DNA of 64,000 nt from Micromonospora sp. MA102 (GTDB lineage Bacteria; Actinomycetota; Actinomycetes; Mycobacteriales; Micromonosporaceae): NCBI RefSeq assembly GCF_025460765.1, contig NZ_JAMWEG010000009.1:186001-250000 (forward strand). The letters run 5' to 3'. Position numbers and translations under genes: made by a program. Below the pieces are notes generated by a model. It saw only the letters and a list, made by a program, of their open reading frames with translations. It had not been told where the DNA came from and did no database searches. Positions 17,059 to 25,042 of the stretch are shown one piece after another (within the stretch, counting starts at the first letter, position 1; every line of letters starts with the position of its first letter).

Positions 17059-17487
17059 ATGCCTATCCGTACCGCATCCGCTCGCTGGCAGGGCAACCTC
17101 ACCGAGGGGTCCGGCACCGTCCACACCGGCAAGGGCGGCCTGACCGGCAACTACTCCTTCAAGTCCCGCTTCGAGGAGGGCGAGGGCACCAACCCCGAGG
17201 AGCTGATCGGCGCCGCGCACGCCAGCTGCTTCTCGATGGCCCTCTCCAAGCAGCTCGCCGACGCGGGCGCCACCGACACCTCGGTGGAGACCACCGCCAA
17301 GGTGCACTTCGACAAGACCGACGCGGGCATGACTGTGACCCGGATCGAGCTGGAGACCGTCGGTCAGGTCCCGGGCCTGGACGAGGCCGAGTTCACCAAG
17401 CTGGCCGAGGCGGCCAAGGAGAACTGCCCGATCTCCCGGCTGCTCTCCCCCGGCGCGCAGATCACGCTGAACGCCCGCCTGGGCTGA
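17059..17487 (+). CDS. OsmC-family peroxiredoxin
   Basis: A 142-residue OsmC protein that reduces organic hydroperoxides through a cysteine pair. Cys57 (HASCFSMAL) and Cys123 (ENCPISR) are the two conserved redox residues. Length and order match the OsmC rather than the shorter YhfA branch. TAGCGT (17046-17051) lies 7 nt before the ATG, fitting a leaderless transcript. No OhrR-type repressor is adjacent, so control is likely by stress sigma factors or constitutive. Confidence 0.92.
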   Translation: MPIRTASARWQGNLTEGSGTVHTGKGGLTGNYSFKSRFEEGEGTNPEELIGAAHASCFSMALSKQLADAGATDTSVETTAKVHFDKTDAGMTVTRIELETVGQVPGLDEAEFTKLAEAAKENCPISRLLSPGAQITLNARLG

Positions 17488-17497
17488 CCGCCCCCGA

Positions 17498-17532
17498 CAC
17501 GGCAGGGGTGCCCGGCGGGCGCCCTTGCCGTG
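17498..17532 (+). terminator. Terminator of osmC
   Basis: CACGGCAGGGGTGCCC (17498-17513) pairs with GGGCGCCCTTGCCGTG (17517-17532) at 14 of 16 positions around a GGC loop, starting 11 nt after the osmC stop. Confidence 0.6.
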
Positions 17533-17566
17533 CCGCGTGCCGATCGTGAAGGGGTGACCGGGCCGC

Positions 17567-17917
17567 GTGGCCGTGGAGATGAGCCGGGAGCGGTTCGAGG
17601 AACTCGTCGGCGAGGCGCTCGACGAGGTGCCCGAGGAGTTGCTCGGGCTGATGAGCAACGTGGTCATCCTGGTCGAGGACGACCCGCCGCCGGGCGAGGA
17701 CCTGCTCGGGCTCTACGAGGGGCACGCGCTCACCGAGCGGGGCTGGGACTACGCCGGCGTGCTGCCGGACCGCATCCTCATCTTCCGCAATCCCATCCTG
17801 GGGATCTGCGACACCGAGGACGACGTCGTGGACGAGGTCGCCGTGACGGTGGTGCACGAGATCGCCCACCACTTCGGCATCGACGACGAGCGCCTGCACG
17901 CCCTCGGCTGGGGCTGA
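17567..17917 (+). CDS. Small zincin-like metallopeptidase (DUF1025 family)
   Basis: A 116-residue acidic protein with the minimal zincin signature HEIAHHFGI at residues 97-105 (H97, E98 and H101 are the zinc and catalytic residues). Solved members of the family have a compact metzincin-like fold and their substrates are unknown. There is no signal peptide, so it should be cytosolic. GTG 17567 is the best-placed start; ATG at 17579 is possible. Confidence 0.85.
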   Translation: MAVEMSRERFEELVGEALDEVPEELLGLMSNVVILVEDDPPPGEDLLGLYEGHALTERGWDYAGVLPDRILIFRNPILGICDTEDDVVDEVAVTVVHEIAHHFGIDDERLHALGWG

Positions 17918-18012
17918 CCGGGCCCGCGGCGCGCCCCGCTCGGCCGATCCCCGCTGTTGCGCGGGTCCCCTAACCTCCGGTGCAGGCACATCCCGATGCA
18001 GGAGGAAAACCC

Positions 18013-18735
18013 ATGCGCAGCGCGCTGTTCTCCGCGGAGAACCTTGAGAAGGAGTCCCAGCAGCCGGGCATGCGGCTGCAGAACTCCAAGATGCTGAAGA
18101 TCGAGCTGAACGGCGAGGCGATGGCCCGCGTCGGGTCCATGGTCGCGTACCAGGGTCAGGTGCAGTTCCAGGCGCTCGGCTCCGGCGGCATCGGCAAGTT
18201 CATCAAGCAGCGGCTCACCGGTGAGGGCGTGCCGCTGATGAAGCTCTCCGGGCGCGGCGACGTCTTCCTCGCCGAGCTCGCCAAGGACGTGCACATCATC
18301 GACCTGGAGCCCGGCGACGCGCTGTCGATCAACGGTTCCAGCGTCCTGGCCTTCGACTCGACGCTCCAGTACGACATCAAGATGGTCGGCGGTGCCGGGA
18401 TGGCGTCCTCGTCCGGCCTGTTCAACTGCGTCTTCACCGGCCACGGCCGGATCGCGATCACCACGAAGGGCACCCCGGTCGTGCTCAACGTCGACCAGCC
18501 CACCTACGTCGACCCGCAGGCCGCGGTCTGCTGGTCGGCCAACCTCCAGACCGGCTACCACCGCGCCGAGCAGCTCGGCCTGGGCACGCTGCTCGGCCGG
18601 AGCACCGGCGAGGCGTTCACGATGAGCTTCGCCGGCCAGGGCTTCGTCGTGGTCCAGCCCTCCGAGGAGCCGCCGGTGCAGGGCAGCGGCGCCCAGCAGC
18701 AGCAGGGCGGCCTGCTCGGCGGCCTGCTCCAGTGA
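18013..18735 (+). CDS. AIM24-family protein
   Basis: A 240-residue beta-rich protein of the AIM24/TRAP-like family, named after a yeast mitochondrial protein; the bacterial function is unknown. SGRGDVFLAELAKDVHIIDL and the Gly-rich barrel strands are typical. It ends in a Gln/Gly-rich tail (QQQQGG...GLLGG). GGAGGAAAACCC ATG gives a very strong ribosome site, and TAACCT upstream is a likely -10, so expression should be high. There is no signal peptide. Confidence 0.87.
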   Translation: MRSALFSAENLEKESQQPGMRLQNSKMLKIELNGEAMARVGSMVAYQGQVQFQALGSGGIGKFIKQRLTGEGVPLMKLSGRGDVFLAELAKDVHIIDLEPGDALSINGSSVLAFDSTLQYDIKMVGGAGMASSSGLFNCVFTGHGRIAITTKGTPVVLNVDQPTYVDPQAAVCWSANLQTGYHRAEQLGLGTLLGRSTGEAFTMSFAGQGFVVVQPSEEPPVQGSGAQQQQGGLLGGLLQ

Positions 18736-18740
18736 CCGCC

Positions 18741-18778
18741 CGGTGCGCGGGGCGCCCCCTCCGGGCGCCCCGGCACCG
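18741..18778. terminator. Bidirectional terminator between AIM24 and pheA
   Basis: GGGGCGCCC (18749-18757) pairs with GGGCGCCCC (18763-18771), extended outward by CGGTGC (18741-18746) and GCACCG (18773-18778). It fills the 43 nt between convergent stops. Confidence 0.65.
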
Positions 18779-19735
18779 TCAGTTCAGCTCGCCCGCGCGC
18801 AGCCGGGACAGCCAGGCCGCCGCGTCCGCGTAGTCGCTGTCGGAGAGGCCGGCCGGCGCGGGGACCGGCCGGTCGCCCGCCGCCGGGTTCCAGCGGTGCC
18901 GGGGGTACGAGCCGAGGAAGCGGACGTCCGCGCAGACCCGTCGCAGCCCCTGCAACGCCTCGCCGAGGCGCACGTCGGCCACGTGGCCGGTGCAGTCGAG
19001 GAAGAACACGTAACGGCCGAGCGCCTCGCCGGTGGGACGGGACTCGATCCGGGTCAGGTTCACCCCGCGGGTGGCCAGCTCCGTGAGCACCGACAGCAGC
19101 GCGCCGACCCGGTCGTGCGCGATGTAGACCGCCAGCGAGGTCACGTCGTCGCCGGTCGGCGGCGGGGGCGGGCCGGGGCGGGAGACCAGCGCGAACCGGG
19201 TCACCGCGTCCGGGTGGTCGGCGATCTTGTCGGCGAGCACGGCCAGCCGGTGCCGGGTGGCGCCGATCGGGGCGCAGATGGCGGCGTCGTACTCGCCGTT
19301 CGCCGCGCCCGCCGCGGCGGCGCCGTTGGAGAGCACGTCGACCACCGTGGCGTCGGGCAGGTGGTCGCGCAGCCAGCCCCGGCACTGGGTGGACGCCTGC
19401 GGGTGGGCCGCCACGGTGCGCACGTCGGCCAGCGCGATCCCGGGGCGGGCGGCGAGCACGAACTCGACCGGCAGGATCACCTCACGGGTGATCACCAGGG
19501 GTTCCCCCTCGGCCAGCTCGTCCAGGGTCACCCCGACCGCGCCGCCGATCGAGTTCTCCATGGGCACCAGCGCCGCGTCGGCCTCGCCCGCCCGTACGGC
19601 GTCCAGCGCCTCGCCCACGCTGCGCGCCGGTGTCCGGCCACCTCGCTCGGCGGCCGGGACGGTGCGCAGTGCCTGCTCGGCGAAGGTGCCCTCGGGACCC
19701 AGGTAGACGAAGCGGGTCGGCGGTGTTCCCGGCAT
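18779..19735 (-). CDS. pheA: Prephenate dehydratase
   Basis: A 318-residue stand-alone prephenate dehydratase that makes phenylpyruvate for phenylalanine synthesis. The catalytic half includes YLGPEGTFAEQA at the N-terminus and the TRF motif in VTRFALV; the C-terminal ACT domain has GALLSVL and ESRP, the phenylalanine-binding elements for feedback control. There is no chorismate mutase domain. ATG 19735 is supported by TAGTCT (19743-19748) with a 7 nt gap. That hexamer starts on the stop codon of the upstream lipoprotein gene. Confidence 0.95.
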   Translation of the reverse strand: MPGTPPTRFVYLGPEGTFAEQALRTVPAAERGGRTPARSVGEALDAVRAGEADAALVPMENSIGGAVGVTLDELAEGEPLVITREVILPVEFVLAARPGIALADVRTVAAHPQASTQCRGWLRDHLPDATVVDVLSNGAAAAGAANGEYDAAICAPIGATRHRLAVLADKIADHPDAVTRFALVSRPGPPPPPTGDDVTSLAVYIAHDRVGALLSVLTELATRGVNLTRIESRPTGEALGRYVFFLDCTGHVADVRLGEALQGLRRVCADVRFLGSYPRHRWNPAAGDRPVPAPAGLSDSDYADAAAWLSRLRAGELN

Positions 19736-19745
19736 GTCGCCCAGA

Positions 19746-20300
19746 CTACGCACCCGGGGTGCCGTCGCAGGCCAGGGTCCGGATGCCGGACGGGCCGGCG
19801 GCGCGCACCTCCACGCCGCACACGTCCGTGCCGGCGGTGACGAGTTCCAGCGCGGTGGGCCGGCCCCGGGTGACCACCTGGAGTTCCTCGTGCCCGCTCA
19901 CCGCCAGCACGGTGTACTGCCAGCCCTCCGCGCAGAGCGGTCCCGTCCGCACCGTGACCCGGACGTCGCGGGGCAGCACCCGGGCCGAACCGCGCAGCAG
20001 GGCGACCACCCGGTCGCCGGACGGGCCGGATCGGCAGGGCGTGGCGGTCGGGTCCGGGGTCGACGCCGTGCGCGCCGGCCCGGTCGGGGTCACCGGCGCG
20101 GTCGGTGTCGCGCTCGGGGTGGGGGTGGCGGAGGCCGTCGGAGCGGCGGTCGCGGAGGCGGCCGGATCAGTCAGCTCGGGCGGTGCGCCGCAGCCGGCGA
20201 GGGCGAGCAGGGCGGCCAGCACCACCGGGAGTCGCCGGCGGGCGGGGTGGGGCGGGGTGCAGGGCACGGTGCGATCCTCGGCAGCGACGGATGTCGTCAT
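19746..20300 (-). CDS. Small secreted lipoprotein, unknown function
   Basis: A 184-residue protein with an N-terminal signal ending in the lipobox LAGC (Cys near residue 37), then a Thr/Ala/Pro/Ser-rich linker (about 45-85) and a small folded domain with four Cys residues that could form disulfides. It should be anchored outside the membrane. No named family is recognised. It runs into pheA with only 10 nt between the stop and the next start. Confidence 0.75.
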   Translation of the reverse strand: MTTSVAAEDRTVPCTPPHPARRRLPVVLAALLALAGCGAPPELTDPAASATAAPTASATPTPSATPTAPVTPTGPARTASTPDPTATPCRSGPSGDRVVALLRGSARVLPRDVRVTVRTGPLCAEGWQYTVLAVSGHEELQVVTRGRPTALELVTAGTDVCGVEVRAAGPSGIRTLACDGTPGA

Positions 20301-20348
20301 GGCCGGACGGCCGAGCCCATCGTAGGAGGATCACCCGGGCGGGTGAAG

Positions 20349-20738
20349 TCACGTCCGGACCCGGTGGCCGGCCCGCTCCAGCGCGCCCGTCGCCTCGACC
20401 AGCCGCACGGCGGGCACCAGCAGGTGGTCGGTGTCGTACGTGGAGAAGGCCACCACGTCGACCCGGGCCCGGGCGAGCGGGTCGACAAGCGCGGCGAGGG
20501 TGCCGGTGACCGCCCCGTCGAGCGGGCCGACCAGCCGCAGGCAGCGCCATTCGGTCTCCACGTCCGCCCCGGTGGGGGCCCGCTCGGCGGGGCAGATCAC
20601 CGAGACGCCGTCGGCGGCCCAGCTCACCGTCACCACGTCGCCGTCGCCCAGCTCGCCCCAGAGGTGCGGGGGCAGCACGGCGCCGGCCGGCAGGCGGCAC
20701 ACCGCGTACGCGCCCGGCAACAGAGCGACATCGAGCAT
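20349..20738 (-). CDS. ACT-domain protein
   Basis: A 129-residue protein made of two ACT-like halves (about 1-60 and 65-129), similar to the small amino-acid-binding ACT proteins of actinomycetes; VVAFSTYDTDHLLVP is the most conserved piece. It probably binds an amino acid in the cytosol. The ATG is preceded by TAGGGT (20745-20750) with 6 nt between, a leaderless arrangement. It lies beside the pheA gene, which also has an ACT domain, but no functional link is shown. Confidence 0.8.
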   Translation of the reverse strand: MLDVALLPGAYAVCRLPAGAVLPPHLWGELGDGDVVTVSWAADGVSVICPAERAPTGADVETEWRCLRLVGPLDGAVTGTLAALVDPLARARVDVVAFSTYDTDHLLVPAVRLVEATGALERAGHRVRT

Positions 20739-20813
20739 GAGGGCACCCTACGGCCTCGGTATGGCTGTGCCCCAGCACCGCCCGGTGCGGCGATCGCCAC
20801 ACGTCCTCGCAGG

Positions 20814-21269
20814 TCAGACGGCTGAGAAGAAGGTGAGCGCGCCGGCCACCTGGCCGTCGCTGAGCACCGGCGTGGAGATGGCGTCGACCGTCGTGCCGGC
20901 GTCGGAGCCGGGCCCCTGCACCCGGAGCAGCCCTCGGGCCAGCCGGCCGGAGTGCAGCGCCAGCAGTGGCGGGATCTTGTCGGTCTCCTGCTCGGTCAGC
21001 TCGCTCGGGCTGGCGGTGAAGTCGACCAGACGCAGGCCGCCCTCCAGCAGCGGCCGGCCGATCACGTCCTCCGGGGCGCCGAGGCAGAGCAGGTCGCAGC
21101 CGGACGAGGAGATCGCCACCACGGTGGTGTCGGCGTCGATCAGCAGGCATGGCTCGGCGGCCCGCGAGACCATGCCGGACCACCGCCCGACGTTGTCGGA
21201 CTCCTGCTCGGTCGGTGTCCCCGCCGGGGGCACGAACACTTCCGAGAGCGAGAGTTCGACGTGGGCCAC
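20814..21269 (-). CDS. PAS-domain protein
   Basis: A 151-residue single-domain protein. PCLLIDADTTVVAISSSGCDLL and VIGRPLLEGGLRLVDF are the core strands of a PAS sensor; no kinase, HTH or cyclase output domain is attached. It should act as a sensory module through a partner. GTG 21269 has AGGAGG only 4 nt upstream; longer in-frame starts lack a ribosome site. A 230 nt gap separates it from the NERD gene upstream and holds nothing recognisable. Confidence 0.75.
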   Translation of the reverse strand: MAHVELSLSEVFVPPAGTPTEQESDNVGRWSGMVSRAAEPCLLIDADTTVVAISSSGCDLLCLGAPEDVIGRPLLEGGLRLVDFTASPSELTEQETDKIPPLLALHSGRLARGLLRVQGPGSDAGTTVDAISTPVLSDGQVAGALTFFSAV

Positions 21270-21499
21270 CGCGCCTCCTATGTACACCGACGGTCTGTCC
21301 ACGCTAGCCGGTCGTCACGACGACCGCCCGCACCGTGCGGCGTCTCCGGTGGCCGGAGCCGGGCGGGGGGTCCGGGGCTCGGCGGGGACCGGGGGACAGG
21401 TGTCGGTGCGACGGTGCCCGGTGTCGGGCGGCCGGCGACGGCGCGGGCCGACGGGACCACCGGGGCGGACCCGCGGACCGCGTGGCGTCGCCGCAGACG

Positions 21500-22237
21500 T
21501 TACCGGCGGGCGGCCCGCTTGTCAGCGGCCGTTCGGCCCTCGTCGTACCACCGGTAGTCGGCCGCTGGACGGTACGTGCCGTTGAGCCACGTCGACGGGG
21601 CCTGGGCGACCCGGGAGAGCTTCTCGGCGGTGGCCGGGCTGATCCGGTTGCCACCGGCGACGAGCAGGCGGTCCAGCTCCCGGTGGGTGGCCATCAGGCA
21701 GTCCTTCGGCAGGCCGTAGACGCTGATGACCCCGGAGCCGACGAAGGTCAGCACCGGGGTCACCGGGATCGGCAGGCCGACGGCGTCGGAGAGGGCCTTG
21801 CTGGCCCGCTTGGCGTCGCGGCGCGCCTCGGCCACATAGGGCGGACGCTTGCCGTTGATCTGCACGACGTCGCCGGCGACGAGCACCCGGGCCCGGCCGT
21901 GGTCGGCGATGGTGACCGCGAAGAGCCCGCTGGGCCCGATGGCGAGGAACCCGGCCCGCTCGTCCCGGGTGTGGTCGAGCAGGATGTCCGCGGCGTCGGT
22001 GCGGGGCCACTCGATGACGTGCCAGGCGGGCCCGAGGTGGTCGAGTTGACCGAGGGCCCGGGCCCCGGCCGCCTCCAACCGGCGGGCTCCCCGCTCGGCC
22101 CGCCGGCGGCGGGCCCACTCCAGCGGAGTCGGTCGGGCCGGTTCGAGCACCGAGGTGGTCTCGACCCGGGGGTGCGGCACCGAGACGGGCGGCAGTGCCC
22201 GGCTCGGTACGGCTCGGCGAGCGGGAAAGACAGTCAT
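21500..22237 (-). CDS. NERD (nuclease-related) domain protein
   Basis: A 245-residue protein with a basic N-terminal third (ARRRRAERGARR) and a NERD-like domain (about 75-190). NERD proteins share the fold of restriction-type nucleases. No transmembrane segment is seen and the activity is untested. ATG 22237 is chosen because GGAGG lies 5 nt upstream. It is divergent from arcA over 163 nt. Confidence 0.72.
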   Translation of the reverse strand: MTVFPARRAVPSRALPPVSVPHPRVETTSVLEPARPTPLEWARRRRAERGARRLEAAGARALGQLDHLGPAWHVIEWPRTDAADILLDHTRDERAGFLAIGPSGLFAVTIADHGRARVLVAGDVVQINGKRPPYVAEARRDAKRASKALSDAVGLPIPVTPVLTFVGSGVISVYGLPKDCLMATHRELDRLLVAGGNRISPATAEKLSRVAQAPSTWLNGTYRPAADYRWYDEGRTAADKRAARR

Positions 22238-22334
22238 CGCGACCTCCGGCAAAAGGTCTCTCGAAGTTATGTCTCCACTACCCTACGTTGCACACCCCGG
22301 TCCTCGGCAAGTTGGAGCGCCGGAATGAGTGCGG

Positions 22335-22351
22335 ATGAATGCCATATTCAT
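22335..22351. promoter_or_regulatory. ARG-box-like palindrome upstream of arcA
   Basis: ATGAAT-GCCAT-ATTCAT is a perfect 6 bp inverted repeat in an AT-rich island of a GC-rich region. The half-sites TGAAT/ATTCA equal those of the classical ARG box recognised by ArgR, but the spacer is 5 instead of 4 nt. It lies 38 nt upstream of the arcA -10. Confidence 0.4.
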
Positions 22352-22388
22352 TCACACTTCTTTTCTCGGATGGTGCTGAAGCCTGTCC

Positions 22389-22394
22389 TAGGCT
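22389..22394 (+). promoter_or_regulatory. Leaderless -10 element of arcA
   Basis: TAGGCT followed by six bases and then the GTG start of arcA at 22401, the spacing expected when transcription begins at the start codon. There is no ribosome site. Confidence 0.5.
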
Positions 22395-22400
22395 GCGAAG

Positions 22401-23621
22401 GTGACCCACTACGTGGACAGCGAGGTCGGTCGCCTCGGCACGGTGCTGCTGCACCGCCCGGGGCCGGAACTCGCCCGCCTCACCCCACGCAACAACGACT
22501 CCTTGCTCTTCGACGCTATCCCATGGGTGGGCCGGGCGCAGGAGGAGCATGACGCCTTCGCGGCCGCCCTGCGGTCCCGCGGCGTCGAGGTGCTCTACCT
22601 GGCCACCCTGCTGGCCGAGACCCTCGCCGTGCCCGACGCGCGGGCCGAGCTGACCGAGCAGGTTCTCCGCTCACCCCGGCTGGGCGACACCCTGCGCCGC
22701 CGCGTGGCCGACCACCTCACGTACCTCGACCCGGCCGCGCTGGCCGACGTGTTCGTCGCCGGGCTCGCCCACGAGGAGCTGCGGATCGGCCCGGACCGCC
22801 CCGGCGGTCTGGTCTGGACGCTGATGGACCGGCACGACTTCATCGTCGACCCGCTGCCCAACCTGCTCTTCACCCGCGACTCGTCGGTCTGGATCGGGGA
22901 CCGGGTCGGGGTGACCAGCCTGGCCATGCCGGCCCGCCGGCGGGAGACCACGCTGACCAACGCGATCTACCGCTACCACCCGCGGTTCGTCGGCACCGAG
23001 TTCGTCTACCACCAAGAGCTGGAGCACCTGGAGGGCGGCGACGTGCTGCTGCTCGCGCCGGGGGTGCTCGCCGTGGGGGTGGGCGAGCGGACCACGCCGG
23101 CCGGGGCGGAGCGGCTGGGCCGGCAGGTCTTCGCCGCCGGGCTGGCGCACACCATCCTGGTGGTGCCGATCGCCCAGGAACGGGCCACCATGCACCTCGA
23201 CACGGTCTGCACGATGGTCGACGTCGACGCCGTGCTGATGTATCCGAACATCGCCAGCGAGCTCTCCGCGTACACCGTCATCGCCGGCGCGGACGGCGAG
23301 GACCCGCGGGTCGACGGCCCGGCGCCGTTCCTGCGGGCCGCCGCCGACGCCATGGACCTCGACCAGCTCCGGGTGATCGACACCGGGCTGGACCCGGTCA
23401 CCGCGGAACGGGAGCAGTGGGACGACGGCAACAACACGCTCGCGCTCGCCCCCCGGCTCTGCGTGGGCTACGAGCGGAACGTGGAGACCAACGCCCAGCT
23501 CGAACGGGCCGGCATCGAGGTGATCGCCATCGCCGGGTCCGAGCTGGGCTCCGGGCGGGGTGGCCCCCGCTGCATGTCCTGCCCGCTGGTCCGCGAACCG
23601 CTGAGCCTCAGCGCAGGGTGA
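22401..23621 (+). CDS. arcA: Arginine deiminase
   Basis: A 406-residue arginine deiminase (arginine to citrulline plus ammonia). SEVGRLGTVLLHRPGPEL opens the protein, LFTRDSSVWIG and EHLEGGDVLLL are substrate-site blocks, TMHLDTVCTMVD carries the catalytic His/Asp region, and the nucleophile is Cys391 in PRCMSCP. No carbamoyltransferase (arcB) or carbamate kinase (arcC) is adjacent, so this is an orphan arcA. The last 14 nt overlap the end of the convergent DUF5926 gene. Confidence 0.95.
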   Translation: MTHYVDSEVGRLGTVLLHRPGPELARLTPRNNDSLLFDAIPWVGRAQEEHDAFAAALRSRGVEVLYLATLLAETLAVPDARAELTEQVLRSPRLGDTLRRRVADHLTYLDPAALADVFVAGLAHEELRIGPDRPGGLVWTLMDRHDFIVDPLPNLLFTRDSSVWIGDRVGVTSLAMPARRRETTLTNAIYRYHPRFVGTEFVYHQELEHLEGGDVLLLAPGVLAVGVGERTTPAGAERLGRQVFAAGLAHTILVVPIAQERATMHLDTVCTMVDVDAVLMYPNIASELSAYTVIAGADGEDPRVDGPAPFLRAAADAMDLDQLRVIDTGLDPVTAEREQWDDGNNTLALAPRLCVGYERNVETNAQLERAGIEVIAIAGSELGSGRGGPRCMSCPLVREPLSLSAG

Positions 23622-24492
23622 GCTGGCGGCCGAGCAGGCCCTGGCGGGCCCGGCGCCCGGCCGCGTCCAGCGGCTCCCGCTCCTCCAGCGCCTCGGCGTA
23701 CCGCTTGGCGAACCCGGTCACCGGCTCCTCCCAGTCGGTGGCCGGGACGTCCTCGGGCAGGTCCCAGACCGGCACGAGGCGGCCGTGCGCCCGGAACATG
23801 CCGGCGAAGCGGGTGTCGTCGCCGAGGGTCAGCGTGCCGGCCACGCTCAGCCGGGACAGGGCGTCCAGCGCCACGTCCTCGTCGTCCGGCAGCACCCAGC
23901 GCACGTGCGCCTTCTCCGGCACCTGGCACCAGTACGCGGCCCGCGCCGCGGCCAGCTTCACGGTCGGGTAGATCGCCGCGTTGGCCCGCTCCAGGGACGC
24001 CTGCACGTTCGGGTCGTCGGCGGCGCCCGGGTCGAGCCAGAACTCGAAGCCGTCGTGCATGCTGATCTCCAGCGGCCCGTCCACCAGGATGTCCTGGAGG
24101 CGAGGGCCCGGCCCGGGCAGCGGCGGCACGCTCACCTGACCGCCCGGCTCGGTCCGCAGCGCGCAGAGCAGCGCGTCGGCCAGGTCCCGCGAGACGTCGC
24201 CGGACTGCTGGTGCCGCTGGAGGCCGATGAAGACCCGCCCGTCCGGCTTGGTCATCGCCGGGGCGGCCATCGGCAGCACGGTGGCCAGGGTGACCGGCCG
24301 GTCGCCGTGCTCCTCGACCAGCTCGGGGGTCAGCCGCAGCGGCGCGGAGGCGGCCGGGACCAGCTCGCGCAGGGCGATCCACTCCGGCTCGTCGACCAGG
24401 CCCTCGAACGGTCGGGGCACGAAGACGTCGCGCACCTTCTCCCGCTTCGGGGTGGCTTCGGCGGCCCGCTGGCTCTTTCGACGCTTGCTCAC
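23608..24492 (-). CDS. DUF5926 family protein
   Basis: A 294-residue actinomycete protein of unknown function. It opens with a basic stretch (SKRRKSQRAAEATPKREK) and then VFVPRPFEGLVDEPEWIALR, the family signature. It has no signal peptide or membrane segment. TAGGCT (24501-24506) with 8 nt to the GTG suggests a leaderless mRNA. It overlaps the arcA 3' end tail-to-tail by 14 nt. Confidence 0.82.
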   Translation of the reverse strand: MSKRRKSQRAAEATPKREKVRDVFVPRPFEGLVDEPEWIALRELVPAASAPLRLTPELVEEHGDRPVTLATVLPMAAPAMTKPDGRVFIGLQRHQQSGDVSRDLADALLCALRTEPGGQVSVPPLPGPGPRLQDILVDGPLEISMHDGFEFWLDPGAADDPNVQASLERANAAIYPTVKLAAARAAYWCQVPEKAHVRWVLPDDEDVALDALSRLSVAGTLTLGDDTRFAGMFRAHGRLVPVWDLPEDVPATDWEEPVTGFAKRYAEALEEREPLDAAGRRARQGLLGRQLTLR

Positions 24493-24553
24493 GGCGAGAC
24501 AGCCTAGATGCCGGAGCGGACGGCCGTGGGCCGGACCCGCCTGCCCGGTCGCC

Positions 24554-25003
24554 TCAACCGGCCACGACCAGGTCCGGCCGGGTCGAGGCGGTCGGGTCGA
24601 ACTCGGCCCAGACGCTCTGCCCGAGGCCGTCCCGCTCGACGCCCCAGCGGTCGGCCAGCCCGGAGACGATGTGCAGGCCGCGCCCGTCGACGGCGTCCGG
24701 GGTCGCGATCCGCATGAGCGGGCCCGTGGCGGAGCCGCCGTCGGTCACCCGGACCTGGACGGTCTGCCCACCGGCCACCGGCCGCAGCCGCCAGGCCACC
24801 CGGACGACGCCCCCGGGCAGCGGGTCGGCGTGCCGCACGGCGTTGCCGACCAGTTCGGCGAGGACGGCCACCAGGTCGGCCAGCAGGGTCGGGGGTACGA
24901 CGTCGGCCAGCTCGTCGGCGAGTCGGTGCCGGGCCAGGCGCGCGCCGGTGGCGTGGTGGGGCACCACCACGCACCATGATCGTTCGGCCGAACCCGTCCC
25001 CAC
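24554..25003 (-). CDS. RsbW-like ATP-binding protein (HATPase_c_2)
   Basis: A 149-residue GHKL ATPase of the kind used as anti-sigma serine kinases. AELVGNAVRHA is the N box, VTDGGSATGP the G1 box and GRGLHIVSGLADRWG the G2 box. GTG 25003 has GGAAGGA 6 nt upstream. No sigma factor or antagonist gene is next to it; the sensor kinase gene ends 39 nt upstream on the same strand, so a shared operon is likely. Partner unknown. Confidence 0.83.
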   Translation of the reverse strand: MGTGSAERSWCVVVPHHATGARLARHRLADELADVVPPTLLADLVAVLAELVGNAVRHADPLPGGVVRVAWRLRPVAGGQTVQVRVTDGGSATGPLMRIATPDAVDGRGLHIVSGLADRWGVERDGLGQSVWAEFDPTASTRPDLVVAG

Positions 25004-25042
25004 CGTCGTTCCTTCCCCACCCCTGTGCGGGCCGGGCCGGGT

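Noticed and set aside
21270..21499. A small gene in the 230 nt gap between the PAS and NERD genes
   Set aside because: Open frames there lack a start with a ribosome site and have shadow-like composition; no hairpin or motif stands out.
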